DNA from: Moorella mulderi DSM 14980
GTDB lineage: Bacteria; Bacillota; DSM-521; Neomoorellales; Neomoorellaceae
Reading direction: 5' to 3'
Length of the DNA: 64,000 nt
Assembly (NCBI RefSeq): GCF_001594015.1
Contig: NZ_LTBC01000006.1
Span: 1-64,000 of the forward strand
This document shows, piece by piece, positions 51,713 through 61,670 of the stretch. Numbering within the stretch: the first letter of the stretch is position 1; each line of letters starts with the position of its first letter. The position numbers and the translations under genes were made by a program. A model generated the notes under the pieces. The model was not told where the DNA came from. It searched no databases and saw nothing but the letters and a program-made list of their open reading frames with translations.

Positions 51713-53077
51713 TTAATTACCGCTCTGGTGCAGCCAGGCCTGGTAATCGGTGTGGGTATCGATATCTTTTAAAATTCCCGGGCAGTCAACTTCCACCGTT
51801 AAAACTTCCTCCGGGTGAGCCCGGATAATCTCCCTGGCTCCCACATCCCCCTGCAAGGCCAGGATCTGCGGCCAGAGGTCGCGGTCAATGAGGACCGGAT
51901 TGCCCCGCCGTCCCTGGTAAACGGGAACAATAATTTTTTTCCCTTCCTGCCGGTAAGCTCCGGCCAGCCTGGTTATGACGTCCGGGGTGACTCCCGGCTG
52001 GTCGGCCAGGACAAAAAGGGCGGCCCGGCTTTCCGGCCCGAGGGCAGCTAGCCCGGCCTGCAGGGAGGTGCTGAGGCCCCGGCGGTAGCCGGGGTTGTAA
52101 GCTATATCGGCCGCTAAACCCTCCAGGGCGGCAGCAACCCTGCCGGCCTCATGACCCAGGACCACGACGACATTCCCCGGCACGGCTGCCAGGGCTGTTG
52201 TCACCACCCGGCGTACCATGGGCTGGCCGGCGATGGATAGTAGTTGCTTGTCACCGCCATAACGCTCCCCGGCCCCGGCGGCCAGGACAATAGCTCCCAC
52301 CGGTCCGGGCCGGACTGCCTGTCTAAGGAGTACCTGGCGCACCGGTGCCGGGGTGGCCACCGCGCCCAGGACAACCTTCTCGCCTCCGGCGGCGAGAATA
52401 GCCCCGGCCACGGACCTGCCCGCCCGCAGCAGTTCATAATCTTCAGCCTGGTTTAACAAAACCACCCACCGCGCCGCCGGCGGCACCCCCTTGCGCCCGC
52501 CGCGAGGATGGGCCAGGACCCGGGCCACATCATGCGCTGTCACCAGGGAGCCTTCTTCTCGTCCCAGCAACCCGGCCGCCAGCCGGGGGCGGTGGACAAA
52601 GGGGGCGGCCAGGGGCCGCCCCAGCACCGGCAGGCCGGCTACCGTCACTACCAGGGTTGTCACCGGCGGGATGACCGGTTCATGGGCCGCCGGGGCCTTG
52701 ATGAGGGCTCCCGCCGCTCCATCGCCCTCGAGGAGGAGGTAATCAATATCCAGTTCTGCCAGCGCAGTTACGCCTGCCGCGTCCAGGCCCGTAACCTTGC
52801 CCTGGTCAGTAACCCCAGACCCGCAGGTGACCAGATTCCCCCTTTTTAGACCGGCTGCCACACCTGCTGCCAGGCTGGCGGTATCGCTGGTAATAACCGG
52901 TTCCGCCAGTTGCCGGAGCTGGCTTAAAAGCATTTTTGTGGTCGGGGCAACAACCACCCGTCGCCCCATGGCTGCCAGTTCGCGGGCCAGACAAATAAGG
53001 GCCGAGGTTTTACCCCCTGCCCCGACAACAGTGATGATCTCTTTGGCCTGCACCCCCAGGGCCTGGTATAAGCGCAT
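51713..53077 (-). CDS. YqeC-MocA fusion protein
   Basis: This 454-residue protein joins two genes that are separate in E. coli. Residues 1-235 are YqeC-like (putative selenium-cofactor protein) with a P-loop VVGAGGKTSALICLA near residue 17, VVAPTTKML and DYLLLEGDGAAGALIKAP. Residues 250-454 are a MobA/MocA-type nucleotidyltransferase (YgfJ-like) with IVLAAGAGERYGGDKQLL and VLGHEAGRV. MocA-type enzymes attach CMP to molybdopterin. The fusion physically links the selenium step with dinucleotide formation, supporting a joint role in preparing the purine hydroxylase cofactor. Confidence 0.88.
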   Translation of the reverse strand: MRLYQALGVQAKEIITVVGAGGKTSALICLARELAAMGRRVVVAPTTKMLLSQLRQLAEPVITSDTASLAAGVAAGLKRGNLVTCGSGVTDQGKVTGLDAAGVTALAELDIDYLLLEGDGAAGALIKAPAAHEPVIPPVTTLVVTVAGLPVLGRPLAAPFVHRPRLAAGLLGREEGSLVTAHDVARVLAHPRGGRKGVPPAARWVVLLNQAEDYELLRAGRSVAGAILAAGGEKVVLGAVATPAPVRQVLLRQAVRPGPVGAIVLAAGAGERYGGDKQLLSIAGQPMVRRVVTTALAAVPGNVVVVLGHEAGRVAAALEGLAADIAYNPGYRRGLSTSLQAGLAALGPESRAALFVLADQPGVTPDVITRLAGAYRQEGKKIIVPVYQGRRGNPVLIDRDLWPQILALQGDVGAREIIRAHPEEVLTVEVDCPGILKDIDTHTDYQAWLHQSGN

Positions 53078-53162
53078 CTAAAAATCCCCCGAAAACAGCA
53101 CTTTTCATAACCCGGTATTTTACATAATACACCGGTAAGGGCGCCAGCCCCCATAAGGGACT

Positions 53163-53699
53163 CTAGAACTGGGGTGGCGTAATGGCCGAAATAAAGACCA
53201 GGTCTTCGTTACCGGCACTCCACAGCTTGTGGGGGATGGAGGCGTAATAGTAGATGCTATCCCCCGCTTCCAGCCGGTAGACTTCCCCGCCGATGTCGAT
53301 TTCCATAATCCCCTCGAGGACGACAATGCATTCTTCCCCCGGGTGTGCCAGGGGCTCGTCACAGCTGGCCGCTCCCGGCTCCAGGCGGGCCATCATCACT
53401 TCCATCTTACGGTTTAAATCCGGTGACAATAGCTCATAGGTCAAATGGGACTGGGGAAAGCGCAGCACCTTCCGCTGGTCTTTACGGACTACCGGACTGT
53501 GGTCTTCATGATTTAACAAGAAATAAAAAATGGGGATATCCAGCGCCTCGGCGATTTTGCGTAAAGAAGTAATGGAGGGATCGGCCAGGTCCCGTTCCAC
53601 CTGGCTTAAAAAACTGGAAGTGAGGCCCGTCTTTTCCGCTACATCCTTGAGGCTCATGCCCCGCTCCCGGCGTAAGTTGCGTATCTTTTCTCCAAGCAC
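53163..53699 (-). CDS. XRE-family regulator with cupin domain
   Basis: This 178-residue protein has an N-terminal helix-turn-helix (IRNLRRERGMSLKDVAEKTG, then SSFLSQVERDLADPSITSL) and a C-terminal cupin (HPGEECIVVLEGIMEI, then RLEAGDSIYYYASIPHKL). This is the PuuR/HipB-cupin type that senses a small molecule. It lies between the two XdhC-family genes and the yqeC-mocA fusion. A short CCGGT/ACCGG repeat (53112-53135) stands between it and the fusion gene, a possible operator. Regulation of the maturation genes or of purine use is inferred. Confidence 0.85.
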   Translation of the reverse strand: MLGEKIRNLRRERGMSLKDVAEKTGLTSSFLSQVERDLADPSITSLRKIAEALDIPIFYFLLNHEDHSPVVRKDQRKVLRFPQSHLTYELLSPDLNRKMEVMMARLEPGAASCDEPLAHPGEECIVVLEGIMEIDIGGEVYRLEAGDSIYYYASIPHKLWSAGNEDLVFISAITPPQF

Positions 53700-53702
53700 T
53701 CT

Positions 53703-54020
53703 TTACCCTCCCAATGGTTCAATAAATACATCCATAATCCCGCCACAGACCATACCTTCGTCTGCAGCTGTGTCGGCCGTCAGGTCCAGGTGATATATTT
53801 CCGGCTCACCCTTTTGCAGGACCAGCAAAGCCCGTTGGCGAACGGCCGCTTCGGCACAACCACCGCCAATGGTCCCCAGGGTTTGGCCCCCGGCGGTAAC
53901 CAGCATCTGGGTCCCGGCTTCCCGGGGCGCCGAACCCTTGACCTGGATTATAGTCGCCAGGGCACACGGCTCTCCTTGCTCCATTAATCTAACCGCCCCT
54001 TGAACAAGCTCCCGGTCCAT
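53703..54020 (-). CDS. XdhC/CoxI N-terminal-domain protein
   Basis: This 105-residue protein contains only the N-terminal XdhC/CoxI module: ALATIIQVKGSAPREAGTQM and GTIGGGCAEAAVRQRA. A CGGIMDVFIEPL end carries the conserved cysteine. XdhC proteins hold and deliver finished molybdenum cofactor to xanthine dehydrogenase. The start is the ATG at 54020 after GGGGGAG. Its missing Rossmann half is encoded by the next upstream gene, so the usual single protein is split. It ends 3 bp before the XRE gene. Confidence 0.82.
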   Translation of the reverse strand: MDRELVQGAVRLMEQGEPCALATIIQVKGSAPREAGTQMLVTAGGQTLGTIGGGCAEAAVRQRALLVLQKGEPEIYHLDLTADTAADEGMVCGGIMDVFIEPLGG

Positions 54021-54136
54021 CTTGTTAGCTCCCCCGCTTAAGGCAACTGAAATCATTAAGTATTTATTACAACATATTTAACTCTTTTTCCTTCTTCACT
54101 GGCGATCTTTATCCTTATTTTTCGCTGCCAAAAAAT

Positions 54137-54163
54137 AACCGCCGGCTCTTAAAGAGGGGCGGT
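54137..54163 (-). terminator. Terminator after xdhC Rossmann gene
   Basis: ACCGCC/GGCGGT outer arms and a CTCTT/AAGAG inner arm, followed by TTATTTTTT on the minus strand. Confidence 0.7.
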
Positions 54164-54167
54164 AGAT

Positions 54168-54917
54168 TTAAGCTCCACGCCGGTAAACCCGGATAATCTC
54201 CGCCAGGATACTGACGGCAATCTCCGCCGGCGTTTCAGCACCGATGTCCAGGCCGATGGGGGCATGAATTCGCTCCAGGGCCGCTTCGCGTACCCCCTCG
54301 GCCAGCAGGCGCTCTTTTACCCCCTGGACGCGCCGCCGGCTGCCGATCATGCCGATATAGGCCGCCGGGGAGTCGATTACGGCACGCAGGCAGTCATAAT
54401 CATGGCGGTGACCCCGGGTGACGATAACGATAAAAGTGGCGGCAGTGATCTTGATATCCTGCAGGGCCGCCGTAAAATTATTACAAATAATTCTATCGGC
54501 TGTTGGGAAAAGGGCTTGATTGGCAAAGTCCGGACGGTCGTCAATTACGGTTACCAGGTAACCGGCCAGTTTGGCCACTGCAGCAACCTGCTGGCCCACA
54601 TGGCCGCCCCCTAGGACGATAACTTCCGGTTCGGGGAGCACCGGTTCCAGAAAAAGGGTAACGCTGCCCTCATCCAACTCTATGGTATCCAACCGGGGCC
54701 GGCGCCCGGCTAAAACCTCCCTGGCCCGTTCAGCTACAGCGGCTTCCAGATTTGCTGATCCCAGGCTGCCGTAATGACCCTCCGGAGTCCATAGGAAACG
54801 GTTGCCAGGTGCCACTCCCGGCAGGCCTGCTTCTGCTTTGACTACTAGAGCGGCTACCCCCGGCTGCTGTCCCTCCAGGGCCGCCAGCAATTGCCGGAAA
54901 AAGGCCAGTTTATCCAT
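54168..54917 (-). CDS. xdhC: XdhC-family protein with Rossmann domain
   Basis: This 249-residue molybdenum-cofactor insertion protein has a degenerate N-terminal XdhC domain and a clear C-terminal Rossmann fold: VIVLGGGHVGQQVAAVAKLAGYLVTVIDDR, RGHRHDYDCLRAV and YIGMIGSRRR. IHAPIGLDIGAETPAEIAVSI near the end is typical. The start is the ATG at 54917 with GGAGGAAGGAG. It probably works with the CoxI-like protein encoded after the terminator. (XdhC here is the accessory family, not the E. coli iron-sulfur subunit of the same name.). Confidence 0.87.
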   Translation of the reverse strand: MDKLAFFRQLLAALEGQQPGVAALVVKAEAGLPGVAPGNRFLWTPEGHYGSLGSANLEAAVAERAREVLAGRRPRLDTIELDEGSVTLFLEPVLPEPEVIVLGGGHVGQQVAAVAKLAGYLVTVIDDRPDFANQALFPTADRIICNNFTAALQDIKITAATFIVIVTRGHRHDYDCLRAVIDSPAAYIGMIGSRRRVQGVKERLLAEGVREAALERIHAPIGLDIGAETPAEIAVSILAEIIRVYRRGA

Positions 54918-55007
54918 GGCTGCTCTCCTTCCTCCGTCAACCCAGACTTTTTGCAGGCCTCTTAACCTGACTCCCAAAACATTTCCCACTTACCGGGTGG
55001 ACCATGG

Positions 55008-55700
55008 TCAGCCTTCATGAGAGAGGCGGCCGCAACCATCGGCCGCTGCCAAATTGCCTTCCAGGCAAAAATCTACAAACTCCGCCATGGTATTTACGAC
55101 GGCGGCCGGACGGGCGGCCAGCAGGCGTTCCCGGGGGATCCTGCTCCACCCCGCTGCCACGCTCGTTACCCCACCCGCCCTTGCTGCCATAATATCGTGG
55201 GGGCTGTCGCCGATCATTGCTACTTCAGCTGGAGCAAGCTGTAATAGCTCAAGGCCGCGCCGGACGGGCTCCGGACCCGGCTTGTGGCTGCGCACGTCTT
55301 CCATGGTAACCACTACCGGGAAAAAATCTTCCAGGTCAAAAAGGCGCAGGCCATAAAGGGTGGTATCCCGCACGCGGGAAGTAACGATACCGAGCTTGAT
55401 ACCTGCTGCCAGAAGCTGCTCCAAGCCTTCCCGCACCCCCGGGCAGGGCTGCACCAGGGTGTCGAAATGTTCCTCACTGAAGCGGCGGTAAATGGGGAGC
55501 ATCTCTTCTACCAGATCGGGTTTACCGGGTACAAAGGCGCTCAAGCCGTCCCGCAGGGGGATGCCAAAATAAGGGTAAATCTCTTCCGGGGCTACCTTCC
55601 GGCCCAGGTATGGCGCCAGGGTATGCTGGAAGGACTTGATCACCAGTTCGGAGGTATCCACCAGGGTGCCGTCAAAATCAAAGAGTACGCCGGCGAACAA
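55008..55700 (-). CDS. ppaX: HAD-family phosphatase, PpaX/Gph-like
   Basis: This 230-residue HAD hydrolase has motif I LFDFDGTLVDTSELV at the N terminus, motif II VTSR near residue 106, motif III SHKPGPEP near residue 137, and motif IV MIGDSPHDIMAA near residue 165. PpaX hydrolyses pyrophosphate formed by HPr kinase; phosphoglycolate phosphatase is the close alternative. The TTG start follows AGGGGGTAGGG. It sits 12 bp downstream of gatB and is likely in that transcript. Confidence 0.75.
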   Translation of the reverse strand: MFAGVLFDFDGTLVDTSELVIKSFQHTLAPYLGRKVAPEEIYPYFGIPLRDGLSAFVPGKPDLVEEMLPIYRRFSEEHFDTLVQPCPGVREGLEQLLAAGIKLGIVTSRVRDTTLYGLRLFDLEDFFPVVVTMEDVRSHKPGPEPVRRGLELLQLAPAEVAMIGDSPHDIMAARAGGVTSVAAGWSRIPRERLLAARPAAVVNTMAEFVDFCLEGNLAAADGCGRLSHEG

Positions 55701-55712
55701 AACCCTACCCCC

Positions 55713-57143
55713 TTACAGCCGTTCCTTCAGCAGCCGGTTCACCAGGCCGGGGTTGGCCTTGCCCCTGGTGGCCTTCATCACCTGGCCCACCAGGAATCCC
55801 AGGGCCTTGTCTTTGCCGTTGCGGTAATCCTCAACCACACCCGGGTTGGCGGCCAGGACTTCCTCGACAATCTGCGTCAGGGCGGCCGCATCGCTGATCT
55901 GGACCAGGCCCTTTTCCTCGACTATCTGGCGCGCCCCTTTACCGGTGGCAAACATCTCTTCCAGGACCTGCTTGGCAATCTTGCCGCTGATGGTCCCTTC
56001 CTTTTGCAGTTGCAAGAGACTCGCCATTTCTTCCGGCGGTACGGGAGATTGTCCCGGTTCCAGGTTACCGGCATTCAAGAGACGTAAAAAATCGCCCATG
56101 ATCCAGTTGCTGACGGTCTTGGCGTCGGGATAGAGGGCCACCACCCGGTCAAAATAATCGGCGAGATCCCGCGAGCTGGTAATCACCCCGGCATCGTAGG
56201 CCGGCAGGCCATAATCGTCAATCAAGCGGCGGCAGCGGGCGTCGGGCAGCTCTGGCAGTTCCCTGCGCACCCGCTCGATCCAGGCGGCGTCAATCTCTAA
56301 AGGTACCAGGTCGGGGTCAGGGAAATAGCGGTAATCCTGGGCTTCTTCCTTGGTGCGCATGACATACGTCACGCCACGGTTCTCATCCCAGGCCATGGTA
56401 GCCTGCTCGACCCGGCCGCCGCTTTCCAGGATGGCAACCTGGCGCTCAATCTCATACTCCAGGGCCCGCTGCAAGGAGCGGAAAGAGTTCAGATTCTTCA
56501 CTTCCGTCTTAGTACCGAAGGACTGGCTGCCCCGGGGCCGTACCGATACATTGGCATCACAGCGTAACGACCCTTCCTCCATCTTGCAGTCGGACACGTC
56601 CAGGTATTGGAGAATGGTTCGCAATTTTTCCATGTAGGCCCGGGCTTCGGCCGGCGAGCGCAGGTCCGGCTCGGAGACGATCTCCAGCAGGGGTACCCCC
56701 GTCCGGTTGTAGTCCACCAGGGAATAGCCCCCATCGGGACCGTCGACGTGGATCAGCTTGCCGGCGTCTTCTTCCATATGCACCCTGGTGATGCCGATAA
56801 CCCGTTCTTCGCCGTCAACGGTAATCTTTAAATGACCCCCCCTGGCCAGGGGCAGGTCGTACTGGGATATCTGGTAGTTTTTGGGTAGATCCGGGTAATA
56901 GTAATTCTTGCGGTCAAACTTGCAGAACGGCGCCACCTGGCAGTTCAGCGCCAGGGCCGTCTTTAGCCCGAACTCCACCACCTGCCGGTTAATGACCGGC
57001 AGTACCCCCGGCAGACCCAGGCAGACGGGGCAGACATGGGTGTTGGGTTCACCGCCGAAGGCCGTGGTACAGCCACAGAAAGCCTTGGCATTGGTTTTCA
57101 GCTCCACATGGACTTCCAGGCCAATTACTGCTTCGTATTCCAC
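55713..57143 (-). CDS. gatB: Asp/Glu-tRNA amidotransferase subunit B
   Basis: This 476-residue kinase/tRNA-binding subunit has [14 protein letters not shown] at the N terminus, [12 protein letters not shown] with the zinc cysteines, [16 protein letters not shown] and the C-terminal YqeY-like tail ending RLLKERL. The start is the GTG at 57143, one base after the gatA stop; longer frames overlap gatA. It phosphorylates Glu-tRNA(Gln) or Asp-tRNA(Asn) for amidation. Confidence 0.96.
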   Translation of the reverse strand: MEYEAVIGLEVHVELKTNAKAFCGCTTAFGGEPNTHVCPVCLGLPGVLPVINRQVVEFGLKTALALNCQVAPFCKFDRKNYYYPDLPKNYQISQYDLPLARGGHLKITVDGEERVIGITRVHMEEDAGKLIHVDGPDGGYSLVDYNRTGVPLLEIVSEPDLRSPAEARAYMEKLRTILQYLDVSDCKMEEGSLRCDANVSVRPRGSQSFGTKTEVKNLNSFRSLQRALEYEIERQVAILESGGRVEQATMAWDENRGVTYVMRTKEEAQDYRYFPDPDLVPLEIDAAWIERVRRELPELPDARCRRLIDDYGLPAYDAGVITSSRDLADYFDRVVALYPDAKTVSNWIMGDFLRLLNAGNLEPGQSPVPPEEMASLLQLQKEGTISGKIAKQVLEEMFATGKGARQIVEEKGLVQISDAAALTQIVEEVLAANPGVVEDYRNGKDKALGFLVGQVMKATRGKANPGLVNRLLKERL

Positions 57144-57144
57144 T

Positions 57145-58608
57145 TTAAGCCACTCCCAGCTCCGGCCGCCGCCGGTGATATTCGGTAGCTTGTTCAAAGG
57201 CGTAAGCTGCCCGCAGCAGGGTTGCCTCATCAAAGGCTTTACCGATCAATTGCAGGCCAACTGGCAGGCCCTGGCTAAAGCCGCAGGGGATGGAGAGGGC
57301 CGGCAGCCCGGCCATATTAACAGGAATAGTGCAGAGGTCAGACATATACATAGCCAGGGGATCCCCTGCTTTTTCCCCTAAACGGAAGGCGACTGTAGGC
57401 GATGTCGGTGTTGCCAGCAGGTCGTATTTGCTAAAGGCAGCTTCGAAATCCCGGCGAATAAGGGTCCTTACCTTCAGGGCTTTCAGGTAATAAGCGTCGT
57501 AGTAGCCCGAACTCAAGGCGTAGGTGCCCAGCATGATGCGCCGCTTTACCTCCGGTCCAAAGCCCTGGCTCCTGGTGTTCATATACATTTCTATGATGTC
57601 TTTGCCCGGCACCCGCAGACCGTAACTGACGCCGTCATAACGGGCCAGGTTGGAGGAAGCCTCCGCCGGGGCCACCAGGTAATAGGCCGGCAGGGCGTAT
57701 TCCGTATGGGGCAGGGAAGTCTCTTCGCAGATAGCCCCCATTTCCTCAAGTTTGGCAATGGCCCGGCGGACAACCGTCTCTACCTCCGGTTCTATACCGG
57801 CGCCGAAATACTCCCGCGGTACACCTATTTTTAAGCCTTTAATTTCAGGTTGCAGGGCCGCCCGGTAATCAGGTACCGGCAGGTCGGCCGAGGTGGAATC
57901 AGAGGGATCATGACCGGCAATGACCCCCAGGACCAGGGCGCAATCGGTGACATCCCGGGTGATGGGGCCGATCTGGTCCAGGGATGAGGCGAAGGCCACC
58001 AGGCCATAGCGCGACACCCGGCCATAGGTCGGTTTCATACCGACGACGCCGCAAAAGGAAGCCGGCTGGCGGATGGAACCGCCGGTATCGGACCCGAGGG
58101 CATAACAGGCCTCCCCGGCGGCCACGGCCGCTACCGAACCGCCGCTGGACCCGCCCGGTACCCGTTCCAGGTCCCAGGGATTACGGGTCGGGAAAAAGCT
58201 GGAGTTTTCCGTGGAGGAACCCATGGCAAATTCGTCCATATTGAGCTTGCCCAGTATTACCGCCCCGGCCTCTTTAAGGCGCCGGACCACGGTAGCGTCA
58301 TAGGGCGGCACCCATCCGGCCAGCATCTGGGAAGCACAGGTTGTCCGTACTCCTCCCGTGCAGAGGTTGTCCTTTAAGGCCATGGGCACGCCGGCCAGGG
58401 GCCCCGGTTCCTCCCCCCGGGCGCGGGCCGCGTCAACGGCTTTAGCCTGCTCCAGGGCCTCTTCGGCCGTCCGGGTTAGATAAGCCTGCACCCGGCCATC
58501 GACGGCCTTGATGCGCTCGATAATGGCTTCGGTAACCTCTACGGCGCTGACCTCGCGGCGCTGTAAAAGATCGCCCAGTTCATGGGCGGTTAAATAGTGT
58601 AAATCCAT
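57145..58608 (-). CDS. gatA: Asp/Glu-tRNA amidotransferase subunit A
   Basis: This 487-residue amidase-signature enzyme has catalytic Lys in PMALKDNLC near residue 79 and the Ser pair in [13 protein letters not shown] and [14 protein letters not shown] near residue 175. It releases ammonia from glutamine for transfer to the charged tRNA. Between gatC and gatB, in the usual order. Confidence 0.96.
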   Translation of the reverse strand: MDLHYLTAHELGDLLQRREVSAVEVTEAIIERIKAVDGRVQAYLTRTAEEALEQAKAVDAARARGEEPGPLAGVPMALKDNLCTGGVRTTCASQMLAGWVPPYDATVVRRLKEAGAVILGKLNMDEFAMGSSTENSSFFPTRNPWDLERVPGGSSGGSVAAVAAGEACYALGSDTGGSIRQPASFCGVVGMKPTYGRVSRYGLVAFASSLDQIGPITRDVTDCALVLGVIAGHDPSDSTSADLPVPDYRAALQPEIKGLKIGVPREYFGAGIEPEVETVVRRAIAKLEEMGAICEETSLPHTEYALPAYYLVAPAEASSNLARYDGVSYGLRVPGKDIIEMYMNTRSQGFGPEVKRRIMLGTYALSSGYYDAYYLKALKVRTLIRRDFEAAFSKYDLLATPTSPTVAFRLGEKAGDPLAMYMSDLCTIPVNMAGLPALSIPCGFSQGLPVGLQLIGKAFDEATLLRAAYAFEQATEYHRRRPELGVA

Positions 58609-58625
58609 CGCCTTAACCTCCCGGT

Positions 58626-58910
58626 CTAAACTACCCGCGGCACTTTAAACTGCCCTTCACTGGCTGCCGGTGCCCCGGCCAGGGCCTTCTCCCGGGGTAG
58701 ACCGGGCCGCGCTACGTCATCGCGGAAAACATTGCGCAGGGGCAACACGTGGGCCGTGGGCTCCACGTCCGTGGTGTCCAAGGCGTTCAATTTATCCATA
58801 TATTCCAGGATTGCGTTGAGTTGCCCGGTATAGGCCGCCTTTTCCTCCGGGGTAAGCTTCAGGCGGGCCAGCAGGGCGACATGTTCTACCTCGGCTGTCG
58901 TAATAGGCAT
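58626..58910 (-). CDS. gatC: Asp/Glu-tRNA amidotransferase subunit C
   Basis: This 94-residue subunit stabilises GatA-GatB. It has [17 protein letters not shown] at the N terminus and [17 protein letters not shown] near residue 50. First gene of gatCAB, 17 bp before gatA, with a sigma-A promoter 39 bp upstream. Confidence 0.95.
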   Translation of the reverse strand: MPITTAEVEHVALLARLKLTPEEKAAYTGQLNAILEYMDKLNALDTTDVEPTAHVLPLRNVFRDDVARPGLPREKALAGAPAASEGQFKVPRVV

Positions 58911-58948
58911 AAATTACAACCACCTTTTCTAGGTATACTTTCTGCCTA

Positions 58949-58977
58949 ATTATAGCAAAAGGGTGGGCTACCGGCAA
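58949..58977 (-). promoter_or_regulatory. Sigma-A promoter of gatCAB
   Basis: TTGCCG, exactly 17 bases, TATAAT on the minus strand. It overlaps the end of a small upstream gene. Confidence 0.75.
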
Positions 58978-59144
58978 CGTTTCCCGGGGTAACCCCGGTC
59001 ATATAAATCTTCTCGCCCCCAGGTCCGTTTTCCTTCAACCGGGCCCTGTTTGATTCGTATCTGGATAAATCTTTTTTCTTCAACCCAGGCCCTGGTATCC
59101 CAGGGCTCACCTTGATGGGTATTACCTGGTTTTTCAAGTGTCAT
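58968..59144 (-). CDS. Small hypothetical protein, 58 residues
   Basis: A compact frame starts at an ATG with AGGGAG ten bases upstream. It encodes a hydrophilic, charged protein (MTLEKPGNTHQGEPWDT at the start, GREDLYDRGYPGKRCR at the end) with no membrane segment. It fits exactly between a small membrane-protein gene (25-bp gap) and the gatCAB promoter. I do not recognise it. Support is the ribosome binding site, tight packing and lack of any better frame. Confidence 0.5.
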   Translation of the reverse strand: MTLEKPGNTHQGEPWDTRAWVEEKRFIQIRIKQGPVEGKRTWGREDLYDRGYPGKRCR

Positions 59145-59169
59145 CAGTTAGATCTCCCTGCCCCTTTAC

Positions 59170-59367
59170 CTAACGCCAGGTGAAATGGGCGCCCCCGAAA
59201 AGGATGCCTGCAATAAGCAACAAGCGCAGGGCTTGCCAGAAGGTAATCCTTTTCAAGTTAAATACTTCGGGCATGGTGATGTTCCAGAGCCACTGGAACA
59301 AGCCGGTTACGGCGAAAAACAGGGCCACCAGGAAAGGTAATACGGCAAAAATCCTTACCGGTAACAT
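59170..59367 (-). CDS. Small conserved-type membrane protein
   Basis: This 65-residue protein has an N-terminal helix (FAVLPFLVALFFAVTGL) and a second helix, with the motif LWNITMPEVFNL, then ITFWQALRLLLIAGILFGG. The MP-F-L-ITFWQAL-ILFGG pattern recurs in small membrane proteins of many bacteria, of unknown function. The ATG at 59367 has GGGGG eight bases upstream. It follows ligA by 30 bp, so it is probably in the pcrA-ligA transcript. Confidence 0.7.
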   Translation of the reverse strand: MLPVRIFAVLPFLVALFFAVTGLFQWLWNITMPEVFNLKRITFWQALRLLLIAGILFGGAHFTWR

Positions 59368-59397
59368 TTTATCAACCCCCAATCTTTAGGCCAATCG

Positions 59398-61398
<2,001 letters not shown>

Positions 61399-61439
61399 TT
61401 ATTACCTTCCTCCAAAAAAACATATCGCATCTCTTCTTA

Positions 61440-61652
61440 GTCAGGCTTTGTTTTTGGATCGCATCAAAGCCCATGCTGAGCAACCTATGGCTCAGCCGTG
61501 GGCTTAAGGCGGGGTTCCCGGCCCATTCGGCATCACAAGCCTTCCGAGGCCGGCCTTTAGTCCCGCTGTCCTCGGCCCCACCCTCGCTCCTCGGCTTCGC
61601 CAAGTCCGCTTACCGCTCGGGCCAAGTCGCTCGCTCCAAACAAAAGCCAGAC
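61440..61652. repeat. MITE-like inverted-repeat element between pcrA and ligA
   Basis: This 213-bp element has imperfect terminal inverted repeats (GTCAGGCTTTGTTTTTGG and, reversed, GTCTGGCTTTTGTTTGG). A strong internal hairpin is GCTGAGC/GCTCAGC within AAGCCCA/TGGGCTT. The interior string AGCGAGCGACTTG plus CCGAGCG (minus strand, 61614-61635) matches the element at 1362-1484. There is no ORF. It ends 18 bp from the pcrA stop. Confidence 0.6.
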
Positions 61653-61670
61653 CTTGAACAATATAGTGTC

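Noticed and set aside
58946-59137. 63-residue minus-strand frame overlapping the 58-residue small gene
   Set aside because: It has no ribosome binding site and a less natural composition than the overlapping 58-codon frame, which starts correctly after AGGGAG.
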